A stretch of 64,000 nucleotides of DNA from Gordionus sp. m RMFG-2023. Its lineage: Eukaryota > Nematomorpha > Gordioida > Chordodea > Parachordodidae. A program made the translations under genes and the position numbers. Position 1 is the stretch's first letter, and each line of letters begins with the position of its first letter. Below are positions 1 through 11,631 of this stretch, piece by piece. Under the pieces are notes generated by a model. It had not been told where the DNA came from and searched no databases. It was given only the letters and a program-made list of their open reading frames with translations. The stretch spans positions 27,762,508 through 27,826,507 of the forward strand of contig NC_088776.1 in NCBI RefSeq assembly GCF_954871325.1, in the 5' to 3' direction.

Positions 1-1941
1 TTTCTATCATATTTATCTATGTCATATTAAAGATTATTAAGCTATATTTTAAAATTTAAATGATTGCTCTAACATAATTATTTCTCGAGATTTTGAAAAT
101 AAATGAGGTGCGTTTTGTCAAAAATGTACCATTTTTCCCTCCTTAAACTCCCATATCTAAGCGGGTAAGCAGTGTTAGGAGGTAAAAAATAAAAACTAGA
201 TTTAAAAATATTAATTTTCAGTCATGTTAGATTAATGTCTATATTTGAGTATTACAATTTTGCAAGCGAAGCACTCCAATTATAGACCGACTATGTATGA
301 ATCAGTACATCCAGTTGTCGCAACGATCTTGGCGATTAGATTAATTCGCAATTGACTTTTCTTTATCTCTCGGAATGAATCAATTGACCAGGACGATATT
401 GTTTTTCATGTGCATTTCCAATCATAGATCCACAATAAATATAGAAGGTGAGAAATATTCCTACCAGAAGAAATATTCATTCCCAAAGTGGCTACAACAC
501 ATAAATTGAGAAAGTTACAAAATGGCTATATATAATTGAGATTTACATTTAATCGCCTTATTTATAGATTGATCCCTGAGTCAAAGAAAAAGAAATTTAA
601 TAAAAATAACTTTTAACATATAAATAATATATATTTTTTTGATCGGCCTCCTTTTTAATTTTATTTTTATGATATCTCAAAAATCGACATTTTCTCAGGG
701 CCTCGTGGGAAAAAAGCCCACTTGGTCTTATAGCTAGTCATCCTTTGCAATGCATAATCGGATACTTATGAATCAACAAGATATAATTTTAGTTAAAATT
801 GTATCGGTCCTTACAATCTTGGACCAAAACTGGATCAATCTATTATATTCCTTAACCTTGACTGGTTCATTTATCAGTTCTGGATCTCGATTTAAACTAG
901 TTTTATAAATATTTTTATTTATTTAATATGTTGACCGTAAAAGCGTTTAGCATTTATAAATTATTATTATTTATGTTTTATTTGTTATTTCTTTTCTAGA
1001 AGTGTTTCCATTGACATTTTCCTAATTAAATAAAAAAAAACAAATACACATTTAATTGTGAATAAATATTTTTTCTAAATCAGAGAATATTGTTCAAAAA
1101 GATACATCTTTCTAGTCTATGAACTTTTACACAAACGGAATAGATATGCCCTCCCCATTAAATTCTTTTGTTTCAATTTCTAGCACCCTTTTGAAAGGAT
1201 ATCAGCATTTATTATTTAAAATTAAAATTATATCATCAGTAATAATTATTTTATCATCTATATTTATGATATTTCAAAATAAAATTATGAACCCGCTTAA
1301 GCATAGGAATTTTTTTTCGAAATTTAAAAAAAGATCTTTTCTTTTCAACGGTCCGTGATCAGGGCCTGTCTTTTTTTAATAGTCTTTGGTATGGCGTAGC
1401 CAGGTTTTTTCTACATTAATTTAATTCTAAGTTTTTTTTTCATGTAGAGATGCTTTTTTCTAAAAATTTTGAATTATAGTCATTTTTTAAAAAAATTAAC
1501 TTTTACTTATTTTCCTTTCAAATTATTATTTATATGGATATATTGCATACATTTGAGGATAGGGTTCACTTATTGTCTACCGAAAATGTACTCTTGCCAG
1601 ATTTAGAGGCGCCTTACTATTTCTTCTCGTTTTGATTGTATATACAATTTATAAATATTGTTTTCATTTAGTTTTAGGGAAAATACGAACAATCGAAATT
1701 TATTTTTAGTCAATTTTTAAATATATTATTATAATTTGTTTTCTTAAATTTTGGATCGAATACATTTTTGACAAGCCTGCTTGTAAACATTTAGACAAAA
1801 GCTTATTAAATTAAATCAAAGAGCCTCTTTATTATTAAAGAATCAATTTTAGAAATTAATGTAATATTTCAAAATTAATTGAATTAAAGCATTGTGGATT
1901 AGCGTTAACCAATATATGTTATTAAACATAAACTATAATAG
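1..1941. other. AT-rich non-coding stretch (IDH3B intron or upstream DNA)
   Basis: No exon of the following IDH3B gene could be recognised here, although the next exon starts at 1942 in mid-gene, so at least part of this is probably intron. A short open frame at 1119-1358 has no recognisable domain and composition like its surroundings. A ggcgtagccagg motif near 1393 resembles the ends of the small hAT-like elements found at 29.1 kb and may be a solitary element end. Nothing else stands out. Confidence 0.5.
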
Positions 1942-2879
1942 GAGACGGTTTGTTCTTAAATTGTTGCAGAGAAATAGCAGAATTATATCCTAGTATAAAG
2001 TTTACAGATACAATAGTCGATAATTGTTGCATGCAATTAGTGTGGAATCCATGGCAATTCGATGTTATGGTTATGCCAAATCTTTATGGAAATATTGTTG
2101 ACAATTTAGCTGCTGGATTAGTTGGAGGGGCTGGAGTCGTACCAGGCCAGAGTCATTCAAATCATTGCGCACTCTTTGAAACAGTTACCTTTTTTTGACC
2201 ATTTTATATAAATATTGAAAAGATTCATTTTGAGATTTTATTATTTTATATTTGTTTATCATTAAATATAATAATAATTCATTTTAATAATGTTTAAGTG
2301 AATATCACAGTTATTGACAGTATTTTAATTTACTGTTAGTTGTTTAGCTATTTTAATTTAGGAGAACTTCTATACAGAATTTTTAATATTATTTTTACTG
2401 AGCTGACATTAATTAAAAGAGTTGCTGACGATTCAGGCACTCTGATAAATAATTTTTGATGGTTATTTAGTTTTAAATAACTAAGCTTAAAAATCATTAA
2501 TGAATTGGTCCATTTATAGCTAATAAACCTTTTTAAAAGCTATTAAAGCATACTATAATTATTTATCAATTCATTTATAAAATAAAGGGGGCTAGGCATC
2601 CATTTGCGGAAGCAGTTGGAAAACATATAGCAAATCCAACAGCAATGTTATGGTCGGCATCTAACATGTTGGGATATTTGCAATTGCCTAAATATCAGAA
2701 AATGATAAAAGATGCCTTGTTTAAAGTCATAAAAGATGGAAAGGTACATTTTTGACTTTCAAATACATAATTATTAATAAATATTAATTTATAATGATAA
2801 GATTCGAACTAGAGATATGGGTGGATATGCTCGCACCAAAGAATTTACTCACGCTGTAATAAGCAATATTGAGATGTAG
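1942..2879 (+). CDS. IDH3B: Isocitrate dehydrogenase [NAD] subunit beta, mitochondrial; last three exons
   Basis: This is the C-terminal part of a non-catalytic or regulatory beta subunit of the mitochondrial NAD-dependent isocitrate dehydrogenase of the TCA cycle. Exons are 1942-2183, 2588-2743 and 2802-2879, with stop TAG at 2877-2879. Introns are 404 and 58 nt, both GT-AG. The first visible exon encodes [16 protein letters not shown], then DNCCMQL and [19 protein letters not shown]. The second starts [11 protein letters not shown], and the third reads [15 protein letters not shown]. These match the animal beta subunit better than gamma, which has a different tail. The catalytic alpha subunit has YGDI at the metal-binding site. 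Here it is YGNI, as in animal beta subunits. The exon junction before GARHPF and the acceptor splitting the Gly codon agree with conserved homology. About 158 residues are present, and the upstream exons were not found. Subunit identity is fairly sure; the exact ends rest on splice motifs plus protein homology. Confidence 0.92.
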
Positions 2880-4349
2880 GACTCAATTGTTTGATATGGG
2901 GTGGTTTAAACAAAATCTTTGTTGAATTATATAATTGTTTTATATAATTAAATTTCCTATATTATATAAATAAGTGTAATTATAAATTATAATTAAATCT
3001 GAGTTATGGTAAATATTTTATTTTACAGTAAACAATATGTAATATAATAAGACGTATTCGAATATTATTTATGCATTTGTATTTTCAAAAGTTGCTTTTT
3101 AAAAAAAAAATTATTAAGATTTTCATTTAATATTTAACATTGAAATATATTCTTTGTCTAAGGTATAAATTATCTTTGGGATCTCCGATTATTGTTAGTT
3201 TTTATCCTTAAGTTTTTAAAAGGATCTTCGCCGATCCCTAAGATGGTAATAACGAAAGGTAAAAAAAATATGTTTTCTAATTGTGAATATTTGCTGTGTT
3301 TAGATGATTCGACAGCCGCAATGGATGGTGCTCGATTTTACAAACGCATCTATACAGGTATAATATTATACCAAAGATTTGCCTTTCGACTAGTGACACC
3401 GTCTGAACTTTTATTATAAGAGATTTTAGCAACTGGTTTTAAGAGGGGGTATGTTGGCTGATAGTAGTGCCTTGGTTTAAGTTGTTAATTTGTATCTGTA
3501 ATGTAAAGAATGGTGTCATTTACTATCGACATGGATCTTACATAAACTGAAGATATGTGAGGTGGCTATAAGACAGAGATTAATTGAGATTGTAGTCTTC
3601 TGGGGATAAAGTGCCCAGGTTCTGGCTTGGAAAACAACTAAATGAAACTAAAAAAATAATTAATGATTCAAATAAATATATATATACCAATTTTAAAAAA
3701 AGAAAAAATCAAATAATTGTGTATCTTAAAAGTTAAAAATTAATTTTAGTATATTCTGTGTCTTGCCTAAGGAATAATAATTCCTTAAGTTCAAATGTTT
3801 GTATTTTACGAGTAATATTTTTTTTAAAGTGAACATGATAGGGGTAAATGTCTATTGGGAAGAATCATACATGTAGCCAGCAGGGGTAGGAAAGGGGAGG
3901 ATATCCCCCCACCTAGATTCACTTAACGTAACCATATCTGATTCCTGTTTTCTGCCTTGTATAAGAAATTGCTTAAATATAATTCTACTTAATTTATTTC
4001 TACTAATATGTATGTAGGTAAATTTCTAAAGTGGTGTAGGTAATGTTCAGATATCCAAAGAGACAAAGTTTGCTTAATATAATTATTTCTGAGATTTCGT
4101 GTGCTATAAGAAGTAGTGTTGAGCCCGATTAGGGTCGATTTAAAAACGGTCCTATGATTATCAAAATAATATTATGCAAGCCTGGAGATTATATTTATAG
4201 ATAGCAGAAAGGCTTCTACATCTATTTGCCAAATCTTGAGGCTTATATAACATTATTTTGTCTAAATCTTATTTGGGCCGTTTTAAAAATCATTAAATCA
4301 GCTTTTTAACATAATTAATAAGAAGAAAGAAACTGTAAAAGGCGTGTCT
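2880..4349. other. Intergenic DNA downstream of IDH3B
   Basis: No gene is supported. An open frame at 3192-3419 has no start context or domain that I recognise. Around 3870-3905 a G-rich run followed by a C-rich run, with gtagccagcagggg just before it, resembles one end of the G/C-run hAT-like elements at 27.9 kb and 32.4 kb, and is probably a remnant of that family. Confidence 0.4.
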
Positions 4350-4860
4350 AACCAGGTAGAGTATATGACATCAAGCGGTTACCTCATTTTTGGATCTTGA
4401 AGAGCCAATTTTGAGTGCTTTTGGAGAAATATCGGAATGGTCTGAACCAAATATTATATCTGAAGCTGATACCTTATTCATAAGATAACCAATTTTCTTT
4501 TTTGCATTGGAATGTATAAATAAGTTATTTAATTGAACAACAATTTTATGAAATATTTTTCAAAAGAATAATATAGATTTGGCAGAGACTATTAGAATCG
4601 CCAATATAATTATATTGCAACTTCAAAAATTAAAAAATAATATTGATCAATTTCATAAAATTTTTGTGAATGTAGAGGAGAAAGCTAAAATTATATGATT
4701 TTGAGATCCGCAAGGCTCGGCTTGCACCAAGACAAACGAATCGTTCTAATATAAATATCGAATCAATTGAGGGCTATTATAAAATAGAACTTTTGCACAC
4801 ATTCTTGATGAGTTGTCAACTTGACTCGTTTAGAGGACGAATATAACTAACTAGTATAAG
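4350..4860 (+). pseudogene. hAT transposase fragment, DUF4371 type
   Basis: Broken reading frames on the plus strand resemble the C-terminal half of DUF4371-class (ZMYM/p52rIPK-like) hAT transposases. They include EEPILSAFGEISEWSEPN, then IDLAETIRIANIIILQLQKL, and then PRQTNRSN followed by SIEGYYKIELLHTFL. This order is the one expected in the family. Stops and frame changes separate the blocks, so it is dead. The fragment runs directly into the tandem repeats of the foldback element that begins about 4795, and the last recognisable block overlaps the first repeat unit. The dimerisation domain that should follow is missing. Confidence 0.6.
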
Positions 4861-5290
4861 ATATTTGTTCTGTTTTTTATATTTTTTTATTTTAGACTTC
4901 CAACTTGAGTCGTGAATACGAATTATATACTTGAGTCGGCTAGAGGGCGAATAGTTCTATGAACTTGATTCGATTAGAGGACAAATGGTTCTATGAACAT
5001 GAGTTGACTAGCGAATATTTCAAATTAGTTTTTATTAATTAAGATATTTGTTTTCTTATTTACATTTTTTTACTTTAGACTTTCAACTGAGTCGTGAAAA
5101 GAATTATATACTTGAGTCAACTAGAGGACGAAGAGTTCTATGAACTTGTCGACTAGAGGATTAAAATTTAAAATTAGTTATTATTAATTATTAAAACATC
5201 TGTTTTGTTTTGTAAATTTTTTTGCTTTAGACTTTCAACTTGAGTCGTGAATACGGGTTATCTTGAGTCGACTAAAAAACGAGTAGATTA
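4795..5290 (+). repeat. Tandem repeats of the outer foldback, left arm
   Basis: Irregular tandem copies of cttgagtcgactagaggacg and a linked segment (tattagttaattaagatatttgtt-like) recur at about 4814, 4901, 4936, 4965, 5085, 5110, 5140 and 5235. The units are imperfect and of mixed length. They are matched in inverse orientation by the right arm at 8660-9200. Confidence 0.7.
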
Positions 5291-5612
5291 TTAGGAATGG
5301 GGATGATCGGGGTTAGATTAAATTTAGTCTAAAATATTTAATATATTGTTTAAAATATTTAAGGCTTTTATCAGAATTATAAATAATAACAATATAATAT
5401 ACCGATACCAACAAGAGCAGGGGGGGGGGGGTTACTGCTTAAAGCCTATTCATACTGTGATGTATATTACCTACTTTTTTGGATGAACCAGAGCTCTAAT
5501 ATGTTCAAACAAATATTTTGATTTTTTTTTCCGGGATAATTTTTTATCCCACAGAATTAATTTAGCTAGCTTACTATTTTACAAAGAAATTTTATATTTC
5601 GTTACTTAAACA

Positions 5613-6480
5613 CAGGGATGCTAACCCGGTAAAATTTTACCCGGGTTCGCAAATCCTAACTTAGTAGCATCCAATATATTACATGTCTTTTTAAAAATTT
5701 TAAATAATCTATATTTTTAATATATAAAGAATTATGAAAATTTTCACAAAAAAAAATTATAGTCCTAATATTTCTTTCTAATATAGCACACACCTTCTTC
5801 AATTTTAATGCAAAATTAAAGAATTTTAAAATTTTCACATAGCATATTTATTATTTTTTAATAAAAAATAATATTTAAATTTCCCCGAGTTCAGTGACTT
5901 TTCTTACCTTTTTTAAAAATAAATAATTAAAAATAAATAAATAAAATATATATATATTTTTCTTTTACTTTTCTTTTAGGAACAATATGTATATTTATTA
6001 TTTTTTAAAACAAATTTTCCCCCTCATAATTTCCGATTACAGTGAACGAGTATTATTATTAAATATACAATAAAAAGGGGTAAACTAAACAAAGTAAGAT
6101 TTTATTTTAATTTTATAAATATTGAATTTAAATATGGACAAACAATTAATAAAGATTAAACGTCATGTTTAATTAATAAAAAGAAACTATGTTGTAAATT
6201 TATATTTTGTGATGAAAAATAATTTTTTTTGTCATCTTTAAGAATAGATCAATTTAAATGTATTGATATATAAATTAATACCAGGCTCGAAACTCTTTAA
6301 AAAACAATTAGAACCAGCCCGAACCAAAATTATATAGAAAATAGACCTGGGTCGGGCAGTGTTTTACAGATCTCTAACAGGAATACAATTTTTTGTGCTA
6401 CCCTGTCCTTGCTGATTAGCAGAGTTGTTAAAGGATTCGAGCCAAATCCAGCTAAAATTTTTGTCCTGTTAGCATCCCTG
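5613..6480. mobile_element. Non-autonomous hAT at the foldback centre
   Basis: The ends are cagggatgctaacccgg on the left and its near complement ending gttagcatccctg on the right. The first bases match the terminus of the BED-type hAT at 56829 (cagggatgcgaacccg), so the two are the same lineage. The interior contains aacccgggttcg-like motifs but no transposase. The flanking 8 bp (cttaaaca and tatttaag) are not direct repeats. They are nearly inverted because they belong to the foldback arms, so the element sits exactly at the hairpin apex. Confidence 0.65.
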
Positions 6481-6782
6481 TATTTAAGTAACGAAATATA
6501 AATTTCTTTGTAAAATAGTGAGCTAGCTAAATTAATTTTGTGGGATAAAAAATTATCCTGAAAAACAAAGAAGTCAATGTTTGTCTGAACATCCTAAGAG
6601 CTTGGTTCATCCAAAAAATGTCGGCAATATACATCACAGTGTGATTAGGTTTTAAGCAGTAACCCCCTGCCCCCTCGATTTTTATAATAAACATCTTATT
6701 GTTATAAGTGTATCAATATATTAAATTGTTATAATGTTTGTTCACAATTCTGATAGAAGCCTTAAATATTCTAAAAATATAT

Positions 6783-8609
6783 GGGCCAGTCCATGTCAAA
6801 TCGATTAAAAAGGGCACATTTTCGGCCGACCTCTTTTAAAATTGTTAAAAATTTCTGGAATTATTTAAATTGGTATATAAATGAGTAATCCGTTTATTTT
6901 AGCTCGCTAGCACGCCTGTTTCCCGAGATATAGAGGTTCAAAAGTGCAAAAAAGAGCCACTTTAAATCTGTAAAATTTTTAAAACACCTATATCTCAAAA
7001 ACTATTTATAGTAAAAAAATGTATAATATATCATATTGTAGGTAAAAAAAATCTCTAAAGGGCTATTAAAAAAATAATAAAATTTGGCTCCAATTTGACT
7101 CTTTAACTTCTGGTTTACCTATCTTGCTTTACCTGTATTTTTAAGCAAAAAAAGGAGTTTGTTTTCAAAATCATTTTTTTGCTTTTTATTTAGACACCTT
7201 TTATAAATATATATACGATATCAAAACCTTGGCGACTAGATCTCTACTTTGTTACTATAGCAAATGACTTATTAGCTCGATAATGTATAACAGATGCAGT
7301 AAAATCGAATATTTTATTAGGCATAATATTATCGGTTATATTTTACAAAATAAACTGTTTAAAACGATCTCTCTTTCTGCGTAATATTTTTAACTTGTCC
7401 GTTCAGATTAATTTTAAATAATTCAACCCATCTGCAGCTTATTATTTTATCGTTTGTCTACCAATAACATTTTGGAGAGTGCAAAAACATATATTCTAGG
7501 TGCAGATCAATTAAAATTTTATTCTATATCAGAGATGGACGTACCAAATATTAAAATGTTTCAACCCATTTAATCTACAGAGACATGCTTATTATCGCTA
7601 GAATCTAAGAAAGATTCCACCCTGGGACCCAAAAAAATTACCATTCAATTTAGATATGTTAATATGTTCTTCATGCTAACAAAAATTAGCAAACATTCCT
7701 TATACTCAAATGACAATGTAGATATTGATTCTCACCCTCATATAATTAATCAAGAGGCTATTGATAACATTAGTATATCCCTACAAATGGGGAATCTCAT
7801 TAAAAGAAAACGCTTATGTGAAAAGAAATATTCGAATTAAAAAATATCTAGAGTAAAAATAGTTTTAACGACTGAAATTATACCATTATCTTTCTTCATC
7901 AAATGATGAAAAATTCGATGAAATTTTAGATACCTTAAAAATTAAAAAAATTATATGAAAGATATTTATTATTAGAAATTTGTTTCATTATTAAATGTCT
8001 AATGGGCATTTGCCCACTCTGCCCCTCAGTTTAATTAGTATATTTAATAGAAATTTAAAATTTTTTAGTATAAAAAGTGAAAATATCCGGTTATTGATAA
8101 GTTAGCAGCAAAATTTTAACCATAATCAGTAATTTCATAAAGCGCCATTTATTTTATTCATCAATTTTTGAAGTCGATAGCGTCGCCAAGGTTTTGATAT
8201 CGTATATATATTTAGCAAAGGTGTCTAAATAAAAAGCAATAAAAAAATTCAAAAACAAACTCCCTTTTTTGCTTAAAAACACAGGTAAAGCAAAATAGGT
8301 AAACCGGAAGTTAACGGTTCAAATTGGAGCCAATTTTTATTGTTATTTGATAGCTCTTTAGAGATTTTCCTTACCTACAATTTGATATATTATATAATAG
8401 TTTTTAAGATATAAGCATTTAAAAAATTTACAGATTCCAAAGTAGCTCTTTTTTGCACCTTTGAGCCCCTATATCTCAGGAACCAGGTGTGCTAGCGAGC
8501 TAAAATAAACGGCTTTCTTATTTTCTTAACTATCTAAATAATTCCTGAAATTTTTAACAATTTTAAAAGGGGTCGGCCGAATCGTGATCGATTTGACGTG
8601 GAATGGCCC
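6783..8609. mobile_element. Foldback family C, copy 1
   Basis: Long inverted repeats: the left end gggccagtccatgtcaaatc pairs with the right end gatttgacgtggaatggccc. The arms extend about 430 bp each (6783-7215 with 8175-8609), including a segment with aaaaaggagtttgttttc and its complement. The unique middle (about 7220-8170) has no recognisable transposase. It sits inside the right arm of the outer foldback, with ATAT at both edges as a possible short target duplication. A second copy lies at 51948-53172, and a third pair of ends at 42151 and 45355. Confidence 0.7.
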
Positions 8610-9479
8610 ATATTTAAAATTTTAGACTAAATTTAATTTAACCCCGATCTTCCCCATTGTTAATAATATACTCGTTTTCTAGTAGACTCAAGTATATAAC
8701 TCGTATTCACGACTAAAATTAGATGTCTAAAGTAAAAAATATTTACAAAACAGAACAAATGCTTTATTAATTAATAAAGACCAATTTAAATAATTCGTCC
8801 CTAAAACTCAAATTGACGACTCAAGTTCATAAAACTATTCGTCCTCTAGTCGACTCAAATATATAATTCCTATCCACGACTCAAGTTGGAAGTCTAAAGT
8901 AAAAAAATATAAAAAACAGAACAAATATCTTAATTAATAACTAATTTGAAATATTCGTCCTCTAATTGACTCAGGTTGACGACTCAAGTTCATAGAATTA
9001 TTCGTCCTCTAGCCGACTCAATTATATAATTCGTATTCACGGCATAAGTCGGAAGTAAAAAAATGTAAAAAAAACTATCTTAATTGATAATAACTAATTA
9101 GAAATATTAGTCCTCTAGTCGACTCCAGTTCATAGAACTATTCGTCCTCTAGTCGACTCAAGTATATAGACTTGAGTAGTCGACTAGAGACTTTGAGTTG
9201 AAGTTGGGTGAACTCGACTTTTTAACACTACATACAATCATAAATATTATTTCCAAATGAAACTTTTTTGTATAATTTTCTGCACATTTAAAAGGGTTAA
9301 ACATTAGATCATCAAACTATTCATATCAAATAATATATTATAATAGTGCATTCATTGTAAATGAAGGTTTTAATTGAATTCATTTTTTAAAAAATAACTT
9401 ATATTTACAATATTTTGATAGCTGGTAATAGAGCAATAATAATTTATGTTAATTTTTTTTAAATTTATGAATGTAGTAC

Positions 9480-10330
9480 CATTAGAAGCAGATTTTTTTA
9501 AGAGGTTAGATATTGTAAAGGTTTTAAGGAGGGAAGGGGATTGACATCCAGTGAATATCCTGTCATGTAGATGCGGAGGAGGGGGGGGGGAGGGTTATTG
9601 AGGAGAAATCGGGGGAACACATGGAAGAGAATTGAAAGAAATCGGGAAGTGATGTGCAATGAGTTTGCTAAATAGGGAATCGAGTTGCGAGATAAAGGGG
9701 TGAAGAAAGGAGATACATTTAAAAGAAAATATTTTGAAAAAGGCGCATTAGAGTAGTTGGAAATGGAGTAGAGATCAATGTGAAGAAAAGGAGTTGCACA
9801 ATAAAGATGGGGAGTTAGGAATGGCCCAAATGCGTAAAGGAGTGCGAAGATTGATGGTTATCAGGAAATTTTTGATGAAATGGAGGTTGATATTAAAATA
9901 GCAGAAGATTGTGTACCAAAATTTTGTGCGTTGCGATAAGTAACGCTTAAATGGAAGGTGGAGATAGAGTTGGATCAATGTGGGCGAAAAGGTTTTGTGT
10001 GTCCAGTGGAATATAAAAAGTGATCAACATCTTTGATGCTTGCAGAAAGCCAATCGGAAGATTAGATTTTGTGTAGATTTTCGGAGGACTTAAAATCCGT
10101 GGGTAGTTGAGGTAAGATATCCGTTACCATAGATAGAAGAGATATTGGCTAGTTTAAATTATGGTGTATATTTATCAAAAATGTATTTTACTTATGGACT
10201 ATGTGTTAGTGACTGGCGCCTAAACAACATGAGCAGAGATTGGAAGAGGTATTTAAAAGAATTTAAAAAAAGGGTTTATGACCAAGGTTGCCCTGTCTCC
10301 CCCCATCAGCGGGAGACTTCCGCAATTTTT
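9480..10330 (+). mobile_element. Ty3/gypsy fossil, pol fragment
   Basis: A purine-rich stretch whose plus-strand translation recalls the region leading into a Ty3/gypsy reverse transcriptase. A KIRFCVDFR-like block near 10060 is followed by a YPLP-like block near 10120 and EEILASLNYGVYLSK near 10135-10180. It is heavily broken, and no LTR was recognised on either side. It is old by its decay. Confidence 0.5.
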
Positions 10331-10449
10331 TAGTTTACACGCAGACATCTCTCTCCGGCAAAACTACAGCAATTAGAAATCTCCCGCAAATCTACCGCAA
10401 TTTTTTAATTTCTCCTGCAATTTTTTTAATAGTATTTTAACGTTTTAAT

Positions 10450-11622
10450 TAGTGATGTTAAAAGTTACTTTTGAAACATAACTAGTTACAGTTACTAGTT
10501 ACATTGGCAAAAACATAACTAGTTACAGTTACTAGTTACATTTTTACAAAAGTAACTAGTTATTAGTTACAGTTATTTTCAAAAGTAACTAGTTACTTAC
10601 TTTATACATCATTCATATGCGCATTATTTATTTATTGAATGCATTTATTTAATATAAAAAAAATTAGGATAAACAAAGTATAATCAGTTATTTAAAATAA
10701 TATACAATTTATTTATATAAAAAAATATCGCAAAATTGAATATTTATATCGAATATAAAAATATATATTTGCAATGAAAAAAAAACATTTATTTTTCATA
10801 AAAATTAGAATCTAATAAATGTTTATTTGCTTTTAACAACAAATTAATTTCAAGGTTATTATCTAGGAGACGTGCTCGTTTATCTCCAAAAATGAGCTTA
10901 CCTAGACTGAACAAGCGCTCTACGGGAGCACTTGATGTTAGAACAACATTATATTTAATAAAGAGTAATTTTAACTTTGGAAAATCGTTATATAAAGAAA
11001 AAGTGTTGTTACTTGTTAGATATGATAGAGTTTTCTATAAGTTCATTATCCAGAATATTTTGGCACTTTAGGTCAAAAAATCCAACTACATCAAGTGATG
11101 TTGTAATCATTTTTTTAAATTTGAGTAATGTGCTTATGATTTTGTTAGACTTGGTTCTTGTAAGTAATGATTAATAATTTAATATTAAATTCTAAAATAA
11201 TCTGTCTTTGTTTTTCCTTATACTAAATTAAAAATTTTTTTTATTACGTATGATATGAAGTTCCAATGCTTGTTACTTGACGGGAAAAAATATATTGTGC
11301 TACATTTGTTACTTAAATTTGCTTACAAAATTTGAAGCCCAGCAGCAATGTAACAATTTAAGAAAAGAAAATCAATTTGAACGGGAAATTATAACAATCA
11401 GACATTTTCACAAAATTTTAAATTAATAAATTTAATTTAAAAAATAAATTTAATTTAAAATTAATTTATCACAACATATTAAAAATAAAATTAATTATTT
11501 AAATATATCTTTAAAAGTTACTAGTTACTTTGTTACTTTTGGTAGTTACATTTAAAAAATTATAACTAGTTACAGTTACTAGTTACAATTTTAAAAATAT
11601 AACTAGTTACAGTTAATTTTTA
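10450..11622 (-). mobile_element. hAT element with actagtta subterminal repeats
   Basis: The left end reads tagtgatgttaaaagttac, a typical hAT terminus. It is followed by about ten copies of a palindromic actagtta/taactagt motif (10465-10600). The same motif crowds the right end (11515-11620). Between them, on the minus strand at about 10840-10985, is the hAT dimerisation domain: LTSSAPVERLFSLGKLIFG, then RARLLDNNLEINLLLKAN. The rest of the transposase is lost. The subterminal repeats are the kind hAT transposases bind. No 8-bp target duplication could be matched because the right end abuts the next element. Confidence 0.65.
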
Positions 11623-11631
11623 GCCAAATAT

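Larger units (their letters stand above)
4795..9228. mobile_element. Nested foldback element, outer layer (arms 4795-5612 and 6481-9228, interrupted)
   Basis: The outer arms are inverted copies of each other. The left arm (about 4795-5340) holds tandem copies of a unit like cttgagtcgactagaggacg. The right arm (about 8620-9228) holds the same unit in reverse complement. The arms continue inward: 5340-5612 pairs with 6481-6770 (for example gttcatccaaaaa with its complement near 6603, and the G-run at 5420 with the C-run at 6663). Two later insertions interrupt it. A small hAT lies at the centre (5613-6480). A separate foldback, family C, lies at 6783-8609 inside the right arm. A right-end sequence reading tagtgtt inward from 9221 resembles tagtgttgagcc at 4121, so the element may once have been bounded there. 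No transposase of its own is visible. Confidence 0.7.

Noticed and set aside
1119-1358. 79-codon plus-strand frame as a gene or IDH3B exon
   Set aside because: No similarity to IDH3B or any known domain; Ile/Phe-rich composition equals translated AT-rich background.
3192-3419. 75-codon frame as a gene downstream of IDH3B
   Set aside because: No start context, domain or splice pattern; lies after the IDH3B stop and next to transposon remnants.
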